Made by a program: the position numbers and the translations under genes. Shown one piece after another: positions 1 to 5,168 of a stretch of DNA of 5,168 bases. Under the pieces are notes generated by a model that had not been told where the DNA came from, ran no database searches, and was given only the letters and a program-made list of their open reading frames with translations. Positions within the stretch are counted from its first letter, which is position 1. Every line of letters starts with the position of its first letter. The stretch is taken from the NCBI GenBank assembly GCA_023623095.1, contig JAMNXX010000021.1, positions 1 to 5,168 of the forward strand. The letters are read 5' to 3'. This DNA is from Bacillota bacterium (GTDB taxonomy: Bacteria > Bacillota > Clostridia > Peptostreptococcales > Thermotaleaceae).

Positions 1-83
1 CATTAAACAATTCCAAGGCTCATTGTTAAATTAAATGCAACTTCTCTAGCCCCGTTAGTGTAAAATTACTTTGGTGAAAAAGC

Positions 84-113
84 AAAAATGGTGGAGGCAT
101 CAATTGCCTCCAC
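84..113 (-). terminator. Rho-independent terminator closing the operon (probably bidirectional)
   Basis: A perfect 9-bp inverted repeat, GTGGAGGCA / TGCCTCCAC (91-99 and 105-113), encloses a 5-nt loop. On the minus strand the stem is followed by CATTTTTGC, a U-rich tract at 84-88. On the plus strand it is followed by TTTTGTTTT, so it could also stop a convergent transcript entering from the left. It lies about 37 bp beyond the stop codon of the flavodoxin-like gene, which fits the 3' end of the minus-strand operon. Confidence 0.88.
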
Positions 114-149
114 TTTTGTTTTAAGTATTATTTTGTTTTCACACTACGC

Positions 150-674
150 TCATATCTCGTTTTCTTTATACCATTGAACGATGCTAGACAAATTTTCCTT
201 CCGCACATAATTGCCGCCATTCATAAGGCTGTTTAATGTATCCCTCTCGGACTCGGTCACCGATTGATTTTTCTTTTTCTTCTTTGCAATGGCTTTCGCT
301 AAATTCGACTGCATCGCCTGTATCATTTTACGTTCAATGCTATGGATATTTTTTAAATTCAATCCACCTCGCAGGTAAAACATGTGCTGACCCTTGATCC
401 GGTGACGCTTTCTTGCTCTGTCAAGTTGTTTATTGCCGGCTGCACTAATCCCTACTGCTACAACAGCTTTTATATCATACTTCCTTGAGGCTCGGCCATA
501 TGCCACAATATCACCGAATTTTATCCAACTCATAAAAATAATTGGTGCGCCTTTTGGTATCATGGTAAGTGCCTCTCCGATATCATATGAGGGGATTCCG
601 ATTTCTTCGGATAAAAGCTCCGCATATGCTCGAGTATGCCCCGTTTGTGATTTGTATATAATCGCTGCGATCAT
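150..674 (-). CDS. Flavodoxin-domain protein (174 aa), possible electron donor
   Basis: Small FMN-binding flavodoxin-like protein, probably a cytosolic electron carrier. Near the N-terminus, residues 7-14 read YKSQTGHT, which matches the flavodoxin phosphate-binding loop after a first beta strand (MIAAIIYKS). Hydrophobic strands follow at 43-49 (APIIFMS) and 68-76 (IKAVVAVGI). The segment around 99-115 (FYLRGGLNLKNIHSIER) resembles the HemG-like flavodoxin subgroup. The length suits a short-chain flavodoxin with a tail of about 50 residues; that tail carries five consecutive lysines at 131-135. I chose the ATG at 674 because GGAGG (681-685) sits 6 nt upstream; a GTG 15 nt further upstream overlaps this ribosome binding site. 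The gene lies 63 bp after the transporter gene and just before the operon terminator. Radical SAM activases of glycyl radical enzymes need a one-electron donor, and flavodoxin does this in E. coli, so a role in supporting the activase is plausible. That role is inference; the family call is fairly secure. Confidence 0.8.
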   Translation of the reverse strand: MIAAIIYKSQTGHTRAYAELLSEEIGIPSYDIGEALTMIPKGAPIIFMSWIKFGDIVAYGRASRKYDIKAVVAVGISAAGNKQLDRARKRHRIKGQHMFYLRGGLNLKNIHSIERKMIQAMQSNLAKAIAKKKKKNQSVTESERDTLNSLMNGGNYVRKENLSSIVQWYKENEI

Positions 675-737
675 GATATTCCTCCGCACGGATGAAAAAT
701 AATATCTTTTTCGAGAAAGCCCTATCCTTTTGTTGCA

Positions 738-2015
738 TTAACTCGCAGTCAATGCTTCTATCTCTTCGTCGGTCATATCGTCATTGATGTACTGGCCTAT
801 AATGCCCATTTCCCGATCTTTGGCTTCAAAACGTTTCGCAACGGGTACTGCAAGCCAAGTAGCAATCAAAATTCCTACGACCCCTCCGATTAATTTTCCT
901 ACCATAATGATAGCGATTAAATTTGGCTGGAATGTAGCAGTAACAGATAGATGAGATGCAAATACCCATGCTCCGCAAACGGTATACCCAATTACTTTTA
1001 CTTTGTCAACCGGCCTTATTCTGTTAAAGAATCCAAACACGATAATTTGTTCAGCCCAGCTAGCTATAATCGCAATAGCACCGTTGCTGGAGAAGCCGAC
1101 TTTAGCTCCTATCTTCTGTGCCCCTTTCCCTAGGAATTTTTTCAGAAGATAGATCATTGGGAAAGCACCAGCCATCATCAGCACCACATACCCGGTCATT
1201 TCTAAAGCCCTAAACTGATCTTCCGCATCGGCGATGATGGGATTGAATAGCCACTTGCTACCAAACAAATTCGTAAAAGCTCCTGTGAAATATTCAATAA
1301 TGGCCATTACAAGGATCACACGAACTGCAATCTCCAGAAATCTTCCAAATACGAGAAAGGCTTTTACCATGATATCCATAAAGAATTTCAGCAATAAAGC
1401 AAAAATGATGCAGAATACAATAATCGGTATTAAGTTAATCCATATTTGATGCCATGTCATGCTTAAGCTCAAAGTTGAAGCCGCACTATTTGAAATCCCT
1501 GGCCTTATCAATGTATTTGAATATTTAAGAAATAGACACATGGCAAATACTCCGAAAGGAATACTCAATAATCCAGCCATCGTGCCAAGACCAAAATACT
1601 TATAATCCCTTCTATCTAACAGCGCAAACCCCATTGGAATGGAATATGCAACGATAGGTCCGGACAAATAACTTACAAAGACTGCAATCATCCAAGTTTC
1701 AGGACAGCTTGCCAATTGATTCGTCAACTGATAGCCTCCCATATCAGGCGCTACGACTAACGCCCCGGCAACAGCCACATCTGCTCCTATTTTCTCAAAT
1801 AACCCGCCGCAAATAAACATGACAGCCTTTTCAATATATGGCATAGCAGACAGCATTCCAGCAAAAGGAATAAAGATCGCTCCCATATAATTAAACGCTG
1901 CATTGAATTCCCTACCAATTCCCTTTTCAGGGTTTCTGATTGCACCGATTAGTCCTAATACAGCACAAAACATCATAAGCCATACGATGCCTTCTGAAAA
2001 ATAAGTCCAAAACAT
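738..2015 (-). CDS. eutH: EutH-family transporter (ethanolamine/choline-type permease), 425 aa
   Basis: Polytopic inner-membrane protein of the EutH family, whose known members import ethanolamine. About ten hydrophobic segments are visible, for example at 10-26, 44-60, 80-90, 107-130, 141-164, 193-215, 228-246, 273-292, 343-357 and 365-391. Family blocks seen by eye are APDMGGY (89-95), the SGPIVAYSIP stretch (118-127), YFGLGTMAGLLSIPFG (140-155) and, near the C-terminus, VFASHLSVTA (351-360) followed by IMVGKLIGG (370-378). EutH proteins have corresponding CDMGGF, GPTIVFSIP, FGDHLGFTA and IVGKLVGG motifs. The length is about that of the family. The start ATG is preceded by GGGAGG with a 6-nt spacer. 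The frame is intact, unlike the two genes upstream. No eutBC or microcompartment genes are in the window; the carrier sits in a glycyl radical enzyme operon instead. Its substrate is therefore best described as an ethanolamine- or choline-like amine, unproven. The gene symbol reflects family, not demonstrated specificity. Confidence 0.85.
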   Translation of the reverse strand: MFWTYFSEGIVWLMMFCAVLGLIGAIRNPEKGIGREFNAAFNYMGAIFIPFAGMLSAMPYIEKAVMFICGGLFEKIGADVAVAGALVVAPDMGGYQLTNQLASCPETWMIAVFVSYLSGPIVAYSIPMGFALLDRRDYKYFGLGTMAGLLSIPFGVFAMCLFLKYSNTLIRPGISNSAASTLSLSMTWHQIWINLIPIIVFCIIFALLLKFFMDIMVKAFLVFGRFLEIAVRVILVMAIIEYFTGAFTNLFGSKWLFNPIIADAEDQFRALEMTGYVVLMMAGAFPMIYLLKKFLGKGAQKIGAKVGFSSNGAIAIIASWAEQIIVFGFFNRIRPVDKVKVIGYTVCGAWVFASHLSVTATFQPNLIAIIMVGKLIGGVVGILIATWLAVPVAKRFEAKDREMGIIGQYINDDMTDEEIEALTAS

Positions 2016-2021
2016 AAATTT

Positions 2022-2027
2022 CCTCCC
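2022..2027 (-). promoter_or_regulatory. Ribosome binding site of the EutH-type gene
   Basis: GGGAGG on the minus strand, 6 nt before the ATG at 2015. The 73-bp gap between the activase stop and this start shows no convincing promoter or terminator, so the transporter is probably co-transcribed from the upstream sigma-54 promoter. Confidence 0.75.
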
Positions 2028-2088
2028 TTCTTTACTTTATTTTAGCGAAAGCATTGGATAGTAGCTTGACATCATTTCATCATGTACT

Positions 2089-3018
2089 TTACCCCACTGT
2101 GGTTGTATCCATTACACATATCTTACCCGTATGTTTGAGCACCAAATTTGCTATTTCTAAAAGCTGCTGCATATGCTTTTTATCAGGCGGTCTTATTTCT
2201 TTCAGTTCATAATCTCTTCCCAAAGATTCGTATTTATATTCCCCTAGTTTATGATAAGGAAGCAACTCCCATTTTTGCACCCTTTTCAGTCTATTACAGA
2301 GTTCAGCAATCTTTGTAATATTTTCTATTGAATCGTTTAGCCCCGGAATAACAGGCGTTCTTATAATGATTTCTTTTGCATCCTCTTGTATTTCTTCTAA
2401 ATTATGTATAATCAGTTAGTTGGACACGCCGGTAAATGATCGATGTTTCCTGTCATCCATCTCTTTTATATCAAAAAAAACTAAATCCAACATACGAGCC
2501 AGCTGCTTTAGATCTTGAGTATCTCCATACCCAGAGGTCTCTATCGCACCGTGAAAGCCTGTATTTTTACACATTTCCACTAATTCTAAGCAAAATTGAG
2601 CTTGAAGAAGAGGTTCTCCTCCCGATAGCGTATAACCCCCACCAGAATTATCATAAAATACAGTATCCTTTTCTATCTCCCGGAAAATTTCATCCACTGT
2701 CCTTTCTTCCCCCATCATTTTCAAGGCTCCGGAATAACATTCTGAAGCGCAAACACCGCATGCATGGCATTTTGATCTGTCAATTTCAATTCCACTTTTT
2801 CCAAAAAATAGTGTCCCATGCTGACACGATTCAATACAAGCACCGCAACCAATACAATGGGTTTTAACATTGTAAAGTTCCGGACTCATTTTTTGAGATT
2901 CAGGATTTGCACACCATATGCACTTCAGAGGACATCCCTTTAAAAAAACGGTCGTGCGAATTCCAGGCCCATCGTGTATAGAAAACCTTTGGACATTAAA
3001 AATATTTGCTCTAGCCAT
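2089..3018 (-). pseudogene. Glycyl radical enzyme activase (radical SAM), interrupted by in-frame TAA at codon 201
   Basis: Activating enzyme that would use S-adenosylmethionine and a [4Fe-4S] cluster to place the radical on the neighbouring glycyl radical enzyme. The N-terminal family signature FSIHDGPGIRTTVFLKGCPLKC is visible. The radical SAM cysteines CxxxCxxC are C29, C33 and C36. Two ferredoxin-like cysteine sets follow (C55, C58, C61, C65 and C84, C87, C90, C94), as in two-extra-cluster activases of the CutD/HpdA type. SGGEP is at 132-136. The reading frame then meets TAA at 2416-2418, directly after TGVSN. It continues in the same frame for 108 codons with normal activase sequence (IIIRTPVIPGLND, WELLPYHKLG, KYESLG) to a TAA at 2089-2091. 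The full length of about 309 codons is typical, so one base change explains the break; many relatives have glutamate after TGVSN, and GAA to TAA is one step. The start is the ATG at 3018, with AGGAG 7 nt upstream. The protein as written would lose its C-terminal third. Sequencing error is the main alternative. Confidence 0.88.
2416..2418 (-). other. Premature stop codon (TAA) inside the activase
   Basis: Plus-strand TTA at 2416-2418 reads TAA in the activase frame, between TGVSN and LIIHNLEE. The frame is not shifted: the codons on both sides encode continuous family sequence. TAA is the terminal stop of the regulator, the transporter and the activase itself, so reassignment of TAA is unlikely. 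The likely single-base cause is C to A at plus-strand 2418. Confidence 0.85.
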
Positions 3019-3697
3019 ATACATTCTCCTCACTGCGCGATAAGCAATTTATATTAGGGAGAAGGTCATATCCAGCGACCCCTCCCAATCTTGTTTTCCC
3101 ATTACATCGCTCTAAACGTTGTCCTGCCAATGTGGCCAATTTCGCTTTTGCATCTGCCATAATCCCACCATAACCTTTTGGTAAAAGGATGTTGCCATAT
3201 CCCGGTGAAAATTCTCCCGGTCCTGTCTGTGTCTTTATTTCCGCATCAATGACGCCAGACTTATATCCTATGTCCCTTACATCTTCCGGAACCCTCGCTA
3301 ACCACTGATCTAGCACCGTCTTGCCTTTCCAATAAGGTTCCACCACTTCCCTGAAAACTTTTTTGGATTCCTCATCTACCTGCAGGGGATCGAATTTCCT
3401 TGTCGCAACTGTGTCCAGTTCCTCACTGATCCAGTTCACAGATACTTCAGGAGTAACAACAGCTTCCCTAGGATATCTTCCCGTATTACCGACGATAAGC
3501 TCGTGAGCTAAAATATTAATGGGTTTTGTCTCGCAGTATCTCTTGAAAGCTTTCGCTCTGCGGAGCACCATGGGCTGCCCTTCGGTTTCTTTCATCACTT
3601 GCGTTTTAACGACCGCTAAGTCAAAATTTAATGTTGGCTTATACTGTTCATATTGTCTCTTTAATTTTTCAATCCGTTCAAATGTAATATTCTCCAT
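3011..3697 (-). pseudogene. Glycyl radical enzyme, CutC-like, with most of the protein deleted (228 aa left)
   Basis: N-terminal part of a pyruvate formate-lyase-type glycyl radical enzyme. Residues 1-190 match the family start: RRAKAFKRYCET (46-57), HELIVGN (65-71), TPEVSVNWISEELDT (82-96) and FREVVEPYWKGKT (115-127). SPGYGNILLPKG (164-175) followed by ADAKAKLATL (181-190) resembles, from memory, the NPGY..IL..KG stretch of choline trimethylamine-lyase CutC more than glycerol- or hydroxyproline-dehydratase relatives. Full members have roughly 790-850 residues. Here family sequence stops near residue 195 and the frame runs through about 33 unfamiliar residues to a TAG overlapping the activase start. 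The catalytic Cys loop (GCVE) is absent. The tail contains VAGY (207-210) and LSRSEE (219-224), reminiscent of the C-terminal RVAGY...IISRTE, so it may be a decayed remnant of the glycyl radical domain. The start at 3697 has AAGGAGG 9 nt upstream. The product cannot be catalytically active. Substrate is unknown; isethionate-lyase-like or another subtype cannot be excluded from this fragment. Confidence 0.85.
3026..3030 (-). promoter_or_regulatory. Ribosome binding site deciding the activase start
   Basis: AGGAG lies 7 nt before the ATG at 3018, inside the tail of the truncated glycyl radical enzyme frame. It favours the MARANIF start over the ATG at 3024 (only 1 nt away) and over the GTG at 3033, which overlaps the site. 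Confidence 0.7.
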
Positions 3698-3706
3698 AAT
3701 CTTTAA

Positions 3707-3713
3707 CCTCCTT
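3707..3713 (-). promoter_or_regulatory. Ribosome binding site of the glycyl radical enzyme gene
   Basis: A full AAGGAGG lies 9 nt before the ATG at 3697. It fixes the start of the enzyme at MENITF and rules out the TTG at 3778, which would put coding sequence across the sigma-54 promoter. Confidence 0.85.
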
Positions 3714-3758
3714 GCATTTATTTGTATTAAATGATTTAAATTGGTATTGAAAATATAC

Positions 3759-3774
3759 TGCAATATTTCTGCCA
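3759..3774 (-). promoter_or_regulatory. Sigma-54 (-24/-12) promoter of the glycyl radical enzyme operon
   Basis: On the minus strand the sequence reads TTGGCAGAAATATTGCAG (3775-3758). It matches the sigma-54 consensus TGGCAC-N5-TTGCA with a single mismatch, and the GG and GC elements have the required spacing (GG at 3773-3772, GC at 3761-3760). Transcription should start near 3748, giving a leader of about 50 nt before the ATG at 3697. The adjacent upstream gene encodes a sigma-54 activator, which strongly supports the assignment. Confidence 0.88.
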
Positions 3775-3782
3775 ACAAAAAT

Positions 3783-3805
3783 AAAAAAGTCCCGATAACG
3801 GGACT
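3783..3805 (-). terminator. Rho-independent terminator of the regulator gene
   Basis: A 7-bp perfect stem, AGTCCCG / CGGGACT (3799-3805 and 3788-3794), with loop TTAT, is followed on the minus strand by T6, then ATTTTTG. It lies about 150 bp downstream of the regulator stop and only about 9 bp before the sigma-54 -24 element. It should insulate the inducible operon from read-through of the regulator transcript. Confidence 0.85.
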
Positions 3806-3890
3806 CCTTCTCTTGCAATGATTGCGTTTTAAATATTCCTAATATTTTTAATTGTTTTAGGATGCTTAATTTTCCGATTTATTTGAATCA

Positions 3891-3940
3891 TAAAGGTAAC
3901 ACTTTTTTATATACATATGTTACCCCGTGTAACCCCTTTA
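3891..3940. promoter_or_regulatory. Candidate activator binding sites (UAS) for the sigma-54 regulator
   Basis: Three related half-sites cluster here: GGTAACA (3895-3901), TGTTACC (3918-3924) and TGTAACC (3928-3934). The first two form a perfect 7-bp inverted repeat with a 16-nt spacer. The second and third lie 10 bp apart, one helical turn, and pair as GTTAC/GTAAC. The outer flanks also mirror each other (TAAAGG... and ...CCTTTA). They sit about 135-180 bp upstream of the -12 element, the usual distance for enhancer sites bound by the Fis-type domain of sigma-54 activators. No T-run follows, so a terminator is less likely. Binding by the neighbouring regulator is inference. Confidence 0.6.
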
Positions 3941-3956
3941 TGGAAACACTTTTATT

Positions 3957-5168
3957 TTAATCTAATAAATCGTACTTCCTTAATTTTTTATACAACGTTT
4001 TTCTTGATATTCCCATAAGACGAGCTACTTCACTTTTATTGCCACCACACTGTTTCAAATATTTCATGATCTGATAGCTCTCATCTTGCTCCAAATTATA
4101 TGTCTCATTCAAGCTGCCCAGAGATTCCAAGGGAGCTTCTTCTGCTTTTATCGCCTTATTGATATCATACTCGGGAAGACAGATCATCCTTTCAATTACA
4201 TTTCGTAGCTCCCTTACATTCCCTGGCCAATCATACTGAATTAATCGAACCAATTGCTTCTCATAAAACAGGCTTCTGTCAAAATCTTTGCTCCCCAATT
4301 CTTTGATAAATGCTTCCACTAATTCGATAATATCTTCTTTTCTCTCCCTTAGTGGAGGTATTCTTAAATTAATGACATTCAGGCGATAGAATAGATCCTC
4401 GCGAAAATTCCCCTTTAGGACCTCTTTTTTTAGATCTTTGTTTGTTGCACATATAATTCGAACATCAACGGGAATCTGTTTGTGGCCGCCAATTCTTGTT
4501 ACCGTTTTTGTTTCAAGGACTCGAAGCAGCGCTGTTTGTTGCGCCAAAGGCATATCCCCTATTTCATCTAAAAACAACGTTCCCCATGCAGCCAGTTCAA
4601 ACTTGCCTTTTTTGCCATGCCGCACTGCTCCCGTGAAGGCGCCCTCATCATATCCAAACAATTCGCTTCCAACCAGTTCGGGAGGAATTGCACCGCAATT
4701 AATTGCCACAAAAGGGCCGTTGGCTCTTTTGCTGTAATTATGTATGGATTGTGCAAATAACTCCTTTCCTGTTCCGCTTTCTCCCTCGATCAATATGGTT
4801 GAATCCCGTTTAGCTGCTGCTTTAGCCTGTTCTATGACCCTTTCCATGCTCGAGCTTTTTGTAATAATATCACTAAAATTGTATACGGCCCTATTACTTA
4901 ATGTACTGCTTCTACTTGAATTTCCATGCTTGTCATTTATTTTCGTCAATTCACCAATTCGCTTATTTGCTTTCTCAAGAGCTTTAACCTTTTCTTCTAT
5001 GCTTTCTTTAAGGTCAGTGATATCAATGCCAAGTTCTTGAAATTCAATCAATTTTCCATTTTCATCGAAAATCCCCCTGCCAACGTATTGTATCCATATA
5101 ATCTTTCCATCAGCACGTCGGGAACGACCACAGACTCTATAAGATGGATTTTCTGGCGTTACAACAAA
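3957..5168 (-). CDS. Sigma-54-dependent transcriptional activator, PAS-AAA+-Fis (5' end outside window)
   Basis: Enhancer-binding protein that remodels sigma-54 RNA polymerase using ATP. The frame stays open to the right edge, so 403 C-terminal residues are seen and the true start is not. Visible residues 1-50 (with YVGRGIFDENGKLIEFQELGID) are the end of a PAS/PAC sensor domain. Residues about 51-80 form a short predicted coiled-coil linker. The AAA+ domain follows: Walker A GESGTGKE (129-136), the sigma-54 contact loop GAFTGA (176-181), Walker B TLFLDEIGD (197-205), FREDLFYRLNV with the arginine-finger region (255-265) and WPGNVRELRN (314-323). The C-terminal Fis-type helix-turn-helix is at about 363-399 (GGNKSEVARLMGISRKTLYKKL). 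No receiver domain is visible, which fits ligand or redox sensing by the PAS domain rather than phosphorylation. The gene lies next to a sigma-54 promoter with upstream repeats, so it most likely activates the glycyl radical enzyme operon. All AAA+ motifs are intact. Confidence 0.95.
   Translation of the reverse strand, partial: FVVTPENPSYRVCGRSRRADGKIIWIQYVGRGIFDENGKLIEFQELGIDITDLKESIEEKVKALEKANKRIGELTKINDKHGNSSRSSTLSNRAVYNFSDIITKSSSMERVIEQAKAAAKRDSTILIEGESGTGKELFAQSIHNYSKRANGPFVAINCGAIPPELVGSELFGYDEGAFTGAVRHGKKGKFELAAWGTLFLDEIGDMPLAQQTALLRVLETKTVTRIGGHKQIPVDVRIICATNKDLKKEVLKGNFREDLFYRLNVINLRIPPLRERKEDIIELVEAFIKELGSKDFDRSLFYEKQLVRLIQYDWPGNVRELRNVIERMICLPEYDINKAIKAEEAPLESLGSLNETYNLEQDESYQIMKYLKQCGGNKSEVARLMGISRKTLYKKLRKYDLLD

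Noticed and set aside
2089..2280. The C-terminal piece of the activase as a separate small gene (63 aa from a GTG)
   Set aside because: It is in the same frame as the upstream activase, family sequence continues across the stop, and the GTG at 2280 has no ribosome binding site. It is the back part of the interrupted gene.
2416..2418. Programmed recoding or a reassigned TAA codon
   Set aside because: TAA ends the regulator, transporter and activase genes normally, and TAA is not a known selenocysteine or pyrrolysine codon. A point mutation or base error is simpler.
2436..2867. 143-codon open frame on the plus strand
   Set aside because: It lies entirely opposite the well-supported activase gene, has no recognisable domain and is best read as a shadow frame.
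3698..3778. N-terminal extension of the glycyl radical enzyme to a TTG at 3778
   Set aside because: The extra 27 residues would be encoded across the sigma-54 promoter and ribosome binding site and do not resemble the family. AAGGAGG before the ATG at 3697 decides the start.
3813..3829. A second possible sigma-54 -12 element (TTGCA on the minus strand near 3818)
   Set aside because: The matching -24 position reads AAACGC and lacks the essential GG. It also lies upstream of the terminator, so it would not drive the operon.
3838..3861. CCTAA / TTAGG inverted repeat in the AT-rich part of the control region
   Set aside because: The 5-bp stem with a 14-nt AT-rich loop is too weak for a terminator or a convincing operator and could easily occur by chance.
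4438..5040. Two plus-strand open frames of about 98-99 codons opposite the regulator
   Set aside because: Both are antisense to conserved AAA+ and linker coding sequence, have no family resemblance and no supporting translation signals.
1..5168. CRISPR arrays, tRNA or rRNA genes, insertion sequences, riboswitches
   Set aside because: No regularly spaced repeats, cloverleaf, transposase frame or recognisable leader structure was seen on either strand. The leader of about 50 nt before the glycyl radical enzyme is too short for a typical riboswitch.

Overview
The window looks like a low-GC, anaerobic Gram-positive genome (Bacillota, Clostridia-like). Reasons: AT-rich sequence, strong AGGAGG-type ribosome binding sites, a glycyl radical enzyme (GRE) with its radical SAM activase, and a sigma-54 activator of the PAS/AAA+/Fis type. 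No taxonomic marker gene is present, so this is inference. All recognisable genes are on the minus strand, so the locus reads from right to left.

Layout in reading order. (1) 5168-3957: a sigma-54-dependent regulator, cut by the right edge of the window. (2) 3956-3698: a compact control region. It holds GTAAC/GTTAC repeats that look like activator sites (3891-3940), a rho-independent terminator for the regulator (3783-3805) and a near-perfect sigma-54 -24/-12 promoter (3759-3774). (3) 3697-3011: the N-terminal quarter of a choline-lyase-like (CutC-like) GRE, joined in frame to a short tail that seems to be a decayed remnant of the glycyl radical end. About 550-600 residues are missing. (4) 3018-2089: the GRE activase, complete except for one in-frame TAA at codon 201. 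(5) 2015-738: an intact EutH-family membrane transporter. (6) 674-150: a small flavodoxin-domain protein. (7) 91-113: a strong hairpin terminator closing the operon. The left end (1-90) holds no supportable gene.

The original logic appears to be this: the PAS-AAA+ regulator senses a signal and activates the sigma-54 promoter; the EutH-type carrier imports a small amine, ethanolamine- or choline-like; the GRE cleaves it after activation by the radical SAM enzyme; and the flavodoxin may supply the low-potential electron the activase needs. As written, the catalytic core cannot work. The GRE lacks its catalytic cysteine region and the activase is interrupted, while regulator, promoter, transporter and flavodoxin look intact. 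This is either a decaying or cryptic catabolic operon, or a local assembly problem around 3000-3110 plus a base error at 2418. The most notable points are this selective loss of the enzyme pair and the pairing of a EutH carrier with a CutC-like GRE with no microcompartment or B12-lyase gene in view.
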